A stretch of DNA of 64,000 bases from Atrina japonica (lineage: Eukaryota > Mollusca > Bivalvia > Pterioida > Pinnidae), in NCBI GenBank assembly GCA_030159075.1, contig BROG01000404.1:496001-560000 (forward strand), written 5' to 3'. The notes under the pieces were generated by a model. That model did not search any database. It saw only the letters and a program-made list of their open reading frames with translations, and was not told where the DNA came from. Below, piece by piece: positions 13,001 through 27,176 of this stretch. Position 1 is the first letter of the stretch; each line of letters starts with the position of its first letter. The translations under genes and the position numbers were made by a program.

Positions 13001-16000
13001 TATCATTAATTGTAACAGTGATAATTCCAAATATTGAGCTTATTCCTTAGATATTTCTGAATTTATTTTTATTGTGCATTCATAATTCCCGTTTGAATTG
13101 ATCCAAATATTGAGTTGTTAAGAATTATCTAAGGATCATTTTGACTTCAAGGATATTTCTGAAGTAAGCGGAATTTTGTTTTGGTGTAAAACATTTTAGA
13201 CTACTTCTTTACCCATTGGGTCAATTTGAACCAAACTTGACAGAAAGTATCATGTAAAGCTGCATTCCAGTGAACACTGAGATATTTAATTCCGGACACG
13301 ACAAAGTCCGTTTTTAATTTCCAATGTAGCTGCAGAATTGTTTTGTGGTAGATGGTGGGAATGAAAAATAATACATATACTAAAATTTAGGTTTTACCTG
13401 TTAATACCTGCAGATATTGATCAAAGGCAAAAATTCGCCCACCAAAACCCACCTAAAACTGTAAGCAATTTTTTCCCATTTGTAAGTCTTAGGAGAAAAA
13501 AAGCCATTTAGGAAATTAGTGGGCAATTTTCCACATGTGTTTGTCACCCGTGACTTTTACTGCATGTATATGATGATTGGGGAATTATCACTGTACAGGA
13601 TATAATAAAAGAAATAGATCAATTGTATTTGATTACTTTATATTTGTTATTGATTATTAAATGGATTTTTTAACTACAAATTGAAAAAAGTTTAATATTT
13701 AATTTTTTATACATTTTATTTTTTTAATTTTTTATTTTAAATCTAATCACAAATTGCTCCATTTATTTCTTTTTTCTATACATGTGAATGTTTTGTTTGG
13801 AGTTGTAAGATTTTAAGTACAGCTTTACATATGATCAAGTATACATGTGTATGTTTGAAGTGTCTATAAATATGATGTATATGTGTTGTTTACCATAATC
13901 CAGTTCAGTGTGTATGGCACTTGGTCACCAGTAATCTTTATATACTCCCCTAGCCAATGGAAGGTAAATGTAATATTTTCGCATAAAAAACTGTTTTAGT
14001 TTCATGCATCTCATTTTTGTAACATAAAATAATTTCTTATGCTTATTGAAATTTAAGCATATACACATTAAATATTTAAAAAAAATTATTCCTTGAAAAA
14101 ACAGTGTAAGTATTTAATCCAGACTCTCTGGTTATTCCATACATTTAATCTATTATGTAATAAATTATCATCATTAATTGTAACAGTGATAATTCCAAAT
14201 ATTGAGCTTATTCCTTAGATATTTCTGAATTTATTTTTATTGTGCATTCATTCCGAGATAATTCCCGTTTGAATTTCTGATAAATGTAATAAATAGCGTA
14301 ACTGTATATTTATAATCGATGCAAAAACAATGTCATGTAATCTATCAGGACCCCCACCATGTCCGTGCACCCCCGCCACCCTCCCCCAAACACTCCGCTC
14401 CACTCTATTGGCAGGAATCGGATTTCTGTACATTTACATGTCATATACATTGATCAGCGACGTACCATAATCCAATGCTGAACAATAATTAGTAAACAAC
14501 AAACATAATTTTCGCAAAAACTGTTTTAGCATACATAATTTCTTCGCATCGGGAACATCTGATACCGAAAACAGGAAAAAACACGTATTACATAACATAA
14601 GAAATCCCCACCGAACTATTTTTCCGGATGCAAATGTTTTGTAACACAGGTAGCTAGATTGAAAACAATGTGCATCATTAGTATAAATTATAGGCCTAAT
14701 CCATCTATTTTACGGATATTGTGACATTAGTACGACCAAAATTTCGTTTAATAATTAATTGAAAAACAGATTTAATATATTTATAATAGCAGATGAAAAA
14801 CAAAAGTGCAGATGAAAAACAAGTCAGTCATGTCTTTAAACCGGCATTTAATAACCAGTATTTTTGTTCACGCCTTATCTTATCCAACAGCGGTGTCTTT
14901 TATCGCTTATTGTGGTATGGACAGCGGGTAGTCAAACTACAGCTGGTCATAAAAGTACGTTCCCTATAGATATCCCGACATGATATCTCAATATTACCAG
15001 CAACTGTACGGTATATGATGTATATTTACCTGCTCGTGGAAAATAAATTGAGTCACTGGATACAGCAATCAGCTAATTAATTACATTATGAATATTATGA
15101 TCAAGTAAAAAATAATCAAATAGACAAAATTGAGATTAAGTGAAGAAGTAAAATGCATAATGATTATTCCTTATTAATTAATTCATAACACAAGTATATA
15201 AGGTTTTTTAATTTTAGATTTAAAAAAAATAATGATTGTTTGATCAGATATTATATAATTGGGAATGATAATTATGACTTTCATCTAGATTGGTGTATTA
15301 TTTTGATCGATTTGCCACATTTTGATTGTTTACATATATAGTTAGAATACCTATTAATTACAGTTTAATAAATACTTTTACCTTGCAAAACATTATAATA
15401 ATCATAATTTTAAGTTTCTTTGTTTACTTGTTTTTCCAACTAAATGATAGTAATTTCTCACCCACAAAATCAGATAAAATAATCACTTGACAGTAATTAA
15501 TTTTTTCTGCATCAGAATCATTTGTATAAAATAATTTATTCCTCTGACAATGACAAAATTGTATTCTCTTATCAGCTGGTGTACAGTCATATGGTGTTGA
15601 GAAAATATACATACAAGATTATATAACCAAAATGTGTGTGTCAGTGATACATGGTTTAAAGAATTTTCGGAAATATTATATATGCAGTTAACCTGGAGAT
15701 GAGACTCGCTCTGTTATAATACTAGATTTAGAAAATACTGTTGATGTTTTTGTACATTGAGTATTTGATAAAAGTAACATCTGGGTTTCTACAAAATTAA
15801 TTTACTAAATATTTGTTTCTATAAAGTTTAAAAGTTGTATTTGTACATCTAAATAAACAGTGAAATTCATCACCTGATTCTATAAAATTACAAAATTTGC
15901 AAATCCTTTCTTCTCTAGGGATACTATTCCATCTTCCCACTTCAACTGGTTAATTTACATTGCATGTTCTAAATTTACAAAAATGGATAGCAATTTTGAA

Positions 16001-18951
16001 AGGCTTTTTTCAGATATGTTTCTAATTCTAGATCATGTTCAATGATTACGATCTTTGGTGAATTGAGAATTTCACTTTTCCAACACTGGATAAATTGATC
16101 TTTAAGTCTATGACAATGAGAAACTTTTTTTGAACCATTTTCACCTCTGAAAGCACTGTATACATAGGACTGATCCTCCAGTAATAAAATAAAATGCCCT
16201 GTACTCCTATATTATACAATGCATTCCATCCAGTAGTCAAATACCATTACATGTGTATGTAAAATGTCCATGCACCCAAATAAAATGCTTTTTCCAGAAA
16301 TCAAATACATGTAAATGTAAAATGTCCTCATATAAAATGTACCCCCAATCAAATACACAAACAGGTAAAATATGCTGTACACCAATATAAAATGTTCTTC
16401 TCCAGTAGTCTACTGAAATATGTAGAGGGGGATACATTTCATATGGCTCTATAGAACAACTTGTCTGATACGTAGAGTGGTATTATACATACTTGCGAAC
16501 ACTCCCGATTTCCGCGGGAGACACCCGATTTTGACCCCGTTTCCCGATCTTCCGGTGATTCTTTTAAAAACCCGATGTATTAATTTTTCCTTCCAAAAAC
16601 GATAAATGTCCCAACAATTAAAAAATGACACGTAATATTTCCACCACATGAAACAATACACAAGTTTTCAAAAAAAAATTGTAACCAGAGGCTGGTTTGT
16701 ACCCCTCGTCGTTGTTTGATTGGTTTTAGCGACGTGTTGTGGGAGCAACTAAATGCTGTCATGGAGTACCAAGGGCAGCCACCTTGTCTCAAATAGGGAA
16801 ATAAATTACCAAACAATAATTTCTGGAATTGATATCAATTTTACCAGAACAAAAACAAACCATATTTACAGTGCATTGATTAATGTGTGTGTGTGTGTGT
16901 CCTTGCTTGAGTGGTTTGAATTTCCATTGGCTTTTTCAATTGCCAGTACACTTTTCATCAGATTGTCAATTACAGATTGATAATTTTTTCTCCATGAACT
17001 GATCAACAAAATTGTTTTAATGTAATATATGCAGAAGTTCTAGAAAAAAAAATCGTGAAAGAGTCTCTCTCTCTCTCATTTAAACATCATTGTTATAATA
17101 TGAATAGATATTTTTAGAAAATCTATCACTGCTATCTCACAACTACTATAATTGTGTTTCACACTGTGTCTGAATACTTGTTTCCATTAATCATTTGGAT
17201 CTAAACCAATATTTATTATCGACACATTTTTTTTATTCTAGCATAAATTTAATAATATGCAACAACAAAAAGACTCAAGTAAAGGAAAAAATCATGGTAT
17301 TTTCCGATCTAACAAACATCTGTCTGTTTACATTACTTCTGCAGTTTGAATTCTAATATTTTTGCATAATCTGCATCCAAAATTCCATTATTAAAATGAA
17401 TTCCATTGTTTTAAAACAATTTAATTGTCACTCATAATTGTGATACATTTTAGAGTTTTGTTAAATGTTCGTATTCTGATGCTCTTTTAAGTATACAGAT
17501 ATATTTTACAAGGGCTCACCCTGGCATTAGTCAATAATTCATCAAGCCATGGATTCATTTTTCTCAGCATTGATTAAACATAAAATTGGCTAATTTTCTG
17601 CCTAATTTTTGTTCCTGTTTGGTGCATATTTTGAGCGATCACAGACAAATAAGTTTGACCACTGATAAATAAAGCCTGGGCTCTCTATATTGCTGGCATG
17701 AGTAAGACCAAGGATAATTTTCACTGTAACAGCGCTAGCAGGATTTCTTGAAAGTTATCTCATTGGCCAATCAAATCAACACTAGAATTTGACAAAAATT
17801 TGCAACATGTATATATAAACCAGTAGTTTGCACTTGCCACCAACCTGCTGTCTCATTGTCTTAATGAAAGGATCACAAGGAAAGAAATGTCAAATAAGGT
17901 GCAGAATTTCGGTATATCTATGAACATAACAAAGAAACTTTATAAAAGTTTACAAAGCGTCAAGAAATAAACGGAAAATGCTTGATCTATAGCACAATGC
18001 CACTCATTACATGTATGTCTCTTATTGCCAATACCGTATTCTACCCAATAAGCGCCTACGATAAAAAAAGAAAAAGAAAAGAAATTTTTTTTTTTCAAGG
18101 GTCAGTGGTAAAATTGTTGTAGTTAATACAGTGGACACCTATTGACATTCTTGTGTTGTATGGGGCTAAGATAACTGTAATTTACGTTTTTGTGACCCAT
18201 ATTGCCTTGTTAATTGGCTAAGAAATGTACTTGATCACATGTAAAAGGGGAGAGGTACTTATAAGCTTATGAATAGGGACATGGATGCTTATTGGATTGA
18301 ATGTTGTATCTGTGGAGCAGCATATCATTTTCAGCACTTGTCAGATGCATCGATACATGGGCATTTCACTAAGAAGTTTTACTTTTAAAAATGTCCAAAC
18401 AATGACCGAGCTGCGCTCGCTTTCAAGGCTTTGCCTTAATTCATATTATCACTGATATTGTATACAATACATGATAGTTTTTTTTGTTATGGAAAAACAG
18501 CTTTGTTTACAACATGGGCGCAGACATTTTGGAAACCCAAAGTTTTGCGGAGAGTCAAATGAGCCCAGCGATCTGATTGGTCATTAAATGAAAAAATTAG
18601 TTTTGCCATTAATAAGTGAAATTAAGGTGATAAAAAACATACATGAATATTGGTAGTACTTTAGAAATTATAGGGTTGAAGGTTGTAAAATTGAAGGGAG
18701 GGGTCATATGAGAATAGATATTAATGCTTTGGTGTGGAATACTACGAGTTGTAAACAAGTGAAAATTTTAAGTAAAAATTCAATGGCAACCTATACTTTT
18801 GATTGCATATTTTGTTATCAAAAATATTGATCTTTCAGCACAGAGTACTTGTTTGGCCCACATTTAATAACATGGGAGTGAGATGACCTGAAGTTTTGTT
18901 AATTAGCATTGAGGCCTATGGGAAAATATTTGGTGATGTCTGTCCTTATTG

Positions 18952-19036
<85 letters not shown>

Positions 19037-22000
19037 ATTGTATATAATTGAACCGAAGATTTCTTGTCTTCACACTGAAAAGTTACTTTTGTAGGCGTGC
19101 ATAATTAATCATGCGCGTGCTTATGACATCGCCTTTCACGCGTTAGTAACCTGAAGCGTTTGAATCTAATGTTTTCGTATCCAAATCAGCTGTTCCACGA
19201 TGCACAGAAACAAAGTAGGCTAAAACTGTTTTTAAGAAAATTATATTTGTTGTTTACTAATGATCGTTCAGCACTGGATCGATGGTAAGTCGCTGATCAA
19301 TATGTATGACATGTATATGTACAGAAATCCGATTCCTGTCAATAGAGTGGGGGTGGGGGGGCACAGTGGCGGAGTTGGGATCCTGATAGACTACATACCA
19401 TTATTTTTGCATTAATTATAAATTGTGACAGTTTGATTCCGGAATAATTGTCCGGTTTGATTCTTTATGTTATTAGTGATCTTCCGGAAAAGAAGCATAT
19501 GGGACTCATTCTTCTGTCTATTCTGCCAAATCAAAGTTTTTTACCACTCATTTACATATTATGATATTTACTTTGAATATAAAATTCAATAAATCATAAA
19601 CCACGGTTAGCTGTCTGCGTTAGTTAGAGGCAGCACAGTAAAAAACTTGGCGAATTCTCACAACGCACTGACACATGTCCGCCATGTCAACAGACGGTTA
19701 CGAGAAGGATACAGACAGGGAAATCTGTGCTAGCACTATGACGGAGAAAGGGGGTCTCTGCTATAGGGAGCAGAAGGACACGCTCGTGGAAAGAATTCAA
19801 ATGTCAAGTTATATGCTAAATGACAGCATACAAAACTTACAAACACAAGAAAAATCACTCACAACATTAGAAAGTGTTGAAACGGATCTGTTCAATGTTT
19901 ACAAACGATACGATGAGAATGCTAAAGAGTATTTAGATTTTCTCTCTCGATATTGAAAACCTGAAGCTGGAGATGAAACCGTAACGTACAATTCTGAAAT
20001 GGAAAAAAAAATTCAAGTTGAGAAAGAATCCGCCGAAACTAAATCAGTGAAATCACATGGTTCAGGTCACACGTATAGGTCAAATAAAACACATTCATCC
20101 GAGTCAGAATCGCTTGCCATAAGCAGAAGGGCAATAGCCGAATCAGAGAAAATTAAACTTCAATACGTACAGAGAGAAGCTAAGTTAAAACAAAAACAAT
20201 TTGCTTAATCATTAGATTTAGAAATTCTCACACAACGGAAAACTGTTGTGGCAGCCGACGCAGAAGCAGCATACTTGGAAAAGCATTCTCAAAGTGATGT
20301 AAAGGAACATGTATCGTTAAGCTTGTATAAAGAAGAGTTAGGTCCCTTTGAACGTACTTTACATTAGGTAATTTAACTCCTGAATCAACACATGATAAAC
20401 CGCTATCTGCTGAAGCAAAACCATTTGTGCCTACTGCTGCATCCGACGATATGCAAAGAGATGTAACTGCTTATACCCCTTCGCTACGGCGTACCGTTTC
20501 TGTCACGCCAAAACAAACGACCTTTACACAACAACAATCTCAGCAAACTCATTCAGTTGAAAATAGCAATATAATGGGTTCAACATGTCAACATAATCTT
20601 AGTCAAAGTATGGAAGCCCAGTTATCATCAACATTTCTAATTAAGAACAAATTACTGTTAGAAAGAAAGCTTTCAGCAACAAAGGTTTGATGACAAACCA
20701 GACAGATATATAGTGTGGAAAAAACAATCTAAAGTTATGGTCGCTGTCATCAAATGCTCTCCGGTAGAAGAAATAACTTTATTGACTAACTGCATTTGTA
20801 AGGATTCAGATGCATACCACCTTGTCATGAGTGCATGTGCTGACAACCCGAAGACGTGTTTAATAAACATATGGCAACGACTTGATGAACGGTTCGACCC
20901 GGCTGAGTTGTTGGAGTCTACCTTGACAAATTAGCTGATTGATTTTCCCGGCATTATCGACCGTAAAGCACGCTATGGTCCCAATGACCTTTTGAGCGAA
21001 ATTCTCGCCGTAAAGAATATCGAGGAGTATCGCATCATATTTTCTCACATGGACTCATCTCTGAGCATAAGACCTCTTGTTCAGAAGCTACCCAAGTGTA
21101 TACAAGATAAATGGGTAAGTCGAGTGGTTACTTATAAGAAGAACGCACATGTCATGTTTCCGCCATTTAGTGAATTTGTCAAATTCGTCAGTGAGATGAG
21201 TACTATTCGGAACGACTCAGGACTGAAAAATGACATGCCTACAAACACGAATTATTCTAGGAGACCCGGTAGACAACAAACCAAAATGAGCAAATCTGGA
21301 GGTCAATTTCGCATCTCTACTAAGAAATCAAATGTTACCGGTAGTTTTAGTACTGCGAACAGTGACACCAAACGAGCCTGCCTGATTCACCCAGGATCGA
21401 AACACACTCTAAAAGAATGCAAGGCTTTTCGAGCCAAGAGTTTAGAGGATCGTAAAGGTACACTACGCAGTCATAATCTATGTTTTCGTTGTTGCGAAAC
21501 GTCTGATCATTTTGCAAAGAATTGTCGGGCAACACTACGGTGTAAGATTTGCAAGAGTGTGTCTCATTGCACCGCTCTTCATGTTAACAGTAACGACAAT
21601 GCTAATCAAAACATTGTCAACTTTACGCAAAAGCAAGGCAAGGAAGTAAACTCTCCCTGTACTGAAATTTGTGGTGTTTCTAGGTTTACGGGCAAGTAGA
21701 GTGCAATAATTCTACCCGTTCGTATATTTTCAGAAGGTGGAACAAAACCCATTTACACATATGCTATGCTGGACGATCAGAGCAATAGAGCAATTGGCAA
21801 AAGTAGCCTGTTTGATAGTTTGTCAGTGAATTGTTCCCCAGTGGAATACACAATGGAATCGTGCTCAGGCAAGTCATATAGCAATGGCCGTGTTATTGAT
21901 GGACTAACTGTTGAAGGTATCAACGACAACATTCATCTTAAATTGCCACTCGTATTAGAATGTGACAATATACCTGATAATGAGGCTGAAATTCCGACAC

Positions 22001-25000
22001 CGAACATTGCTCACCATTATCTGCACATGCGCGACATATCTCATCATCTGGATCCGAATGACGACTCTATGAAAATTATGTTACTTTCAGGTCGCGCCCT
22101 CCCAGAGGTCCATCACGTTATTGAAAAAGGGTTAGGACCACCGCGTTCACCCTTTGTTCAAAGATCACCCCTTGGTTGGACTATTATAGGGAATGTATGT
22201 TTATCAGGACAGCATCGTCCTTCGTTAAGTGACTCGCAACAAACTTATATCAGCAACAATCGGCGACCCTCACGTTTGAAACCTTGTGAACAAATTGTCA
22301 ACGTTAGCAAGACTTTCATACACCGTGAGGAATCTCAGTTGTCTAGATGGTCAAGCTTCGAAACTACTCAACAGGATAACAAACTTGGACTATCGATCGA
22401 AGACCGCAAGTTTCTCAATATAATGGAAGAAATGGGTAGCCCAATTACCCTTTCGTTACCTATACCAGATAATTATCAGCTGGCACTCAATTGCGCCAAA
22501 TCGTTAGATGCTTCTTTACACCAAAATGAAACAAAGAAGAGGCATCTTTTCGACTTCATGCAGAGAATTATAGACAGTCATCATGCTGAGATTGCCCCAT
22601 ACACACCTCCAGAGAAAGAGCGATGGTACCTTCCCCTATTTGGGGTATATCATCCGCGTAAACCAGAGCAAATACGCGGCGTCTTTGACTCATCTGCAAA
22701 ATATGACAATGTTTCACTGAATGAGCAACTTCTTCAAGGCCCTGATTTCATGAATAATTTACTTGGTGAACGCCTTCGATCAGGAAAAACATGGTTGGAG
22801 TAGTTGCAGACATCCAACAAATGTTCCATTCATTCCTTGTCCAAGAGGACCACCGTGACTTTTTGCGTTTTTTATGGCACAAAGACAATATAATCGAAAA
22901 CCCACTTGTGACTTACCGTATGCGTGTGCACGTATTCGGAAATAGGCCTTCGCCAGCTATCTCCATGTACGGACTACGTCGAATAGGTAATTTGGCAGCT
23001 GAAACGCACGGTAATGATGTTAAGGAATTCATCGTCATTGACTTTTACGTGGATGATGGTTTGAAGTCTTGTTCATCAAGTCAAAACGCCTTCGACGTAA
23101 TTCGCCGAACACAAGAAGCCATGAAAATGCATGGTGATCTGCGCTTGCACATATTTGCCTCCAATAGCAAGGATACATTCGAACCTGGCGATCTAGCCAA
23201 AGGACTCATTGACGTGGACTTTGAGAGTGACACACCTACACAACGAAGCTTGGGCTTATTGTGGGATCTAGGATCTGACGCCTTCAAATTCAGCATTTCC
23301 AATGAAACAAAAATCACCTACCCGTAGGGCATACTCTCAGTCGTTTATAGTCTTTATGATCCGATGGGATTTATTACACCTATCACAATGCAATGAAAAC
23401 TTATCCTTCGAAAAATCGTATCATCCAAGAGCGATTGGGACGATCCATTGCCAGAACATTTACTCACAGAATAGACTAGATGGCGCGAGACTCTACCCTA
23501 TTTTGAGGATTTTCGTATACCCGAACTATTGTACCAAATTTTGACAAAGCTGTCAAAAAGGAACTTTTGATTTATTGCGATGCGTCAGAACTCGCAACTG
23601 CAGCTGTTTGTTATCTTTGTGCTCAGTATTGGACTGCTCGACCGCAACTGGTTTCATTCTCGGAAAAGTCAAACTTTCTCCGCCATCATCTACCACAATT
23701 TCCAGACTGGAGCTGTGCTCTGCAGTTCGCAGATGTCGCTCAGTGTGCTCTTGATCACTTACACATCCATTTCGATGACGTCATGTTCTTCAGTGATGGT
23801 AGAGTGGTCTTAGGCTACATTCACAATGATAAGAGACAGTTTTACGTATATGTAGCCAACCGTGTAGCAAAGATATGAAGTTTTAGTGAACCGGACCAGT
23901 GGAATTACTTTCTGTCAAAAAGAAACCCTGCAGACATAGAGACTAGAGTCAGTCATCCTTCAAACTTACAGAACAGCATGTGGTTACTTGGTTCAAGTTG
24001 AATGACTTGCCTACATTTGCATCTTCCAATAAAGGGAACATACACTAGAATTCCCTAGCCGAATTGAATTTCATTTCATTTTGGTGGTTTGATCCGTCTA
24101 TCACAGGAATGGATTATGTTTTCTGAAACAGTTTTAGTTTTGATGGAAAATGAGTGTGACATATTACATAGACGCCTCCCGGATTAACAGGGGAAAACAT
24201 TTTCAGAAAACAAATTTGCCATCCCCCCTTTTGATTTGCTTCCTACACCACTGTATTAGCCAGGTAGACAGACGTAATTTAGTGTCTTGACGCTGATAAA
24301 AATGTGTCGATTGACGCAGTCATATGATGTAAATAAATAATATATATATAAATAAGAATAATATATATATAATACTTCTAGTGATTCCATGTGGCATTTT
24401 TCTGGCTCCGTTCAAAACAGAAGAACATTTTCTGATACAAATTACACACGGACGGACAGAACATACTGACAAAGATGCTACAAAAGTTAGCGAGAAGTAA
24501 AAATATGCAGGTGAAAATAATAAATTTAAAAGATGTAATCTTTCTTTTATATCCATTAAACTACGTGGAATGAGAGGATATGCGGAAAATTTGGATCAAA
24601 AAGAACTTGCTTCAAAAATAATGTCAATAAATGCAGATGGATATCACGGGCCTACCGTAAATACTCAGTACATTTATGTTCACATACAAATTTGTTATAC
24701 ATTCGAGATATAATACTATATATTATATAAGTATATATATATATATATATATATATAAATATCAAACAACACATATTTTATTTACATACGTAACTTAGAG
24801 GGCGAGGCGCGTATTTATAGTGTTTGGCACCGGTGCGATTCTCTTTTAATTTCTAACTAGTTAGGAAATAATATCTTCCGACATATTGTTATGTTATAAT
24901 CTTGTTTGATAGACACAATAATATCTTGTTATATTTGTAATTTGATTATTTTGTTTATAACAACTTTACTACGACATAATAATTTTGATCTTTACCGACG

Positions 25001-26887
25001 TACTATTTTGTTATAAAGACGACATATCTTGCAAAAAGCATAATCTCTAATCTGTCGTGATTCATCTTAGGCATAGTCCGTATCAATAAAAGATAATTCG
25101 ATAAGTCGTTAGAATAAATAACTTGTTACTAAGGAAAAACAAACTGGCATAATGACAGATATATAAATATACTTTATACAAATACACGGACGGACAGACA
25201 TACAGACAAGTAGACAGATAACAAACATATACACTGATGAAAAGTTTGAGAAGTAAAAATATGGGCAAATGCACAGATAGACAATTTCATCATAAAATAA
25301 TTAAAGATGTAATTTGGATTTCTTTTTTATCATTAAACTACAAATATGATATTCTTTTGTAGAATGTGGAGATGGAAAATTTGGATCAAATTGCAGCAAG
25401 AACTGTGGAAAGTGTAAAAAAGGAAATCTGGAAATCTGATCTTATGTGTCAAATGGAAATCTGGATGGGCTGCTCATGTGTAAATGGATGTCAAGGATGG
25501 ATATCACGGGCAATACGTGCATTGATGGTAAATACACAGTATTTAGTATGGATGTCCGAAATCATATAAAATTAGAGTTTATACCATTTTGATATATAAA
25601 TTCAACTATATATATATTCTGTAATACGACCCTAATATCTTTGTATATATATATATATATTTACAAATAATATATAGTATATACGACATAATATATTGTA
25701 TAAAATGTATGAAATTGTGGTACAGTCCCATAAAACATCATACTTGTTCAGAAATATATATTTACATACTCGTCCAATATTTAATATATATATTATAAAT
25801 ATATAAATATAGAGGTTTTTAAATTGTGGTACCAAAACACAGCATTAATATTTACTGTGCAAATTGTAACGTAGAGGCTCAAATTCAACTTTGGCACTGA
25901 CCTAAAATACAACTTTGTGACCCAAATACGCCTCCGTAATTAGGAAATAATATCTTTCCGACATAATAACTTGTTATTACGACATAATATTTAGCTATAA
26001 CGACATAATATCTGGTTAGAAACACAACGAGAATAATATCTTGTTATAATAATCTTGTTAATACAACATAATGTCTTGTTATAACAAGATAATTGATATT
26101 TTGTTATAACAACTTCATATGTTGTTATTACGACATAATATTTTGTCTTTACGACGTACTATTTTGTTATAACGACATAATATCTTGTTATAAAAGATAA
26201 TTCCTATCTCGTGATAAAAACATCTTGTTATTAAGACATAGTATTTTGTTATAACGACATAATATCTTGTTATAAAAGATAATTCATATTACGTTATTAC
26301 GACATAATATCTTGTTATGAGGACATAATACCTTGTTATAATAAGATAATACACATCTCGTTATAACGACATTTTAAGTCGTTTTAACAAGATATATCTG
26401 TTTTGACAACATATTTGTATTATTACCTATGGGACGTATCGGCTTCCGTACCAAACAGACAGAAAAACAAACTGGCTTCATGACAGGGGTATAAATTTAC
26501 ATTATACAAATAGACGGACGGACGGACAGACACGAGGCACAGACAAGCAGACAGACATCAAACATATACACTGATGAAAAGTTAGAGAAGTTAATATATG
26601 GGTAAATGCACAGATAGACAATTTCATCATAAAATAATTAAAGATGTAATATGGATTTCTTTTATATCATTAAAGTACAAATATGATTTCTTTTGTAGAA
26701 TGTGGAGATGGAACATTTGGATCAAATTGCAGCAAGAACTGTGGAAAGTGTAAAAATAAGGAAATCTGTCAGAAATCTGATGGGCTATGTGTAAATGGAT
26801 GTCAAAATGGATATCACGGGCAAACGTGCATTGATGGTAAATACCCAATATTTAGTATGGAGTTCATATAAAATTATCATACTTTTA

Positions 26888-26970
<83 letters not shown>

Positions 26971-27096
26971 AGTAGAAAATACACTTCAGTCTTTATAGAA
27001 GATATTCCACAATATAAAACATAAAAAATATAGTAAATTACATCTCTAAATTTCCTACCGGTTTCACCCTTGTGTGGACTCCTAAACATTTTTCCG

Positions 27097-27176
<80 letters not shown>

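Larger units (their letters stand above)
19670..24010 (+). mobile_element. Degraded BEL/Pao-type LTR retrotransposon, internal region
   Basis: Gag-like, zinc-knuckle, aspartic-protease-like, reverse transcriptase and RNase H-like segments follow each other in the BEL/Pao order on the + strand, broken by several stops and frameshifts. Diagnostic pieces are the LDDQSN protease motif, [12 protein letters not shown] and [11 protein letters not shown] in the RT, FYVDDG at the RT active site, and IYCDASELA in the RNase H region. Similarity fades near 24.0 kb, before any recognisable integrase, and no LTR pair was seen. The copy is therefore 3'-truncated and should be inactive. It sits in the long intron between EGF arrays 1 and 2, in the same orientation as the gene. 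Confidence 0.85.

Noticed and set aside
14248..14433. Small minus-strand ORF with a Gly/His-rich segment
   Set aside because: It lies in the inverted dispersed repeat. The inverted copy at 19.3 kb does not keep the frame.
18909..19094. Cys-Val repeat frame
   Set aside because: It is a translation of the (GT)n tract.
1877..24255. Shared phrase TTTGATTTGCTTCCTACA at 1.88 kb and 24.23 kb as possible element ends
   Set aside because: Only about 30 bp match and no terminal structure was found. It is too short to define a mobile element.
25945..26395. CRISPR-like or bacterial attachment repeats in the ATAACGACATAATAT satellite
   Set aside because: Repeats are imperfect, have no regular spacers and recur in each intron unit of the array, so this is a satellite.
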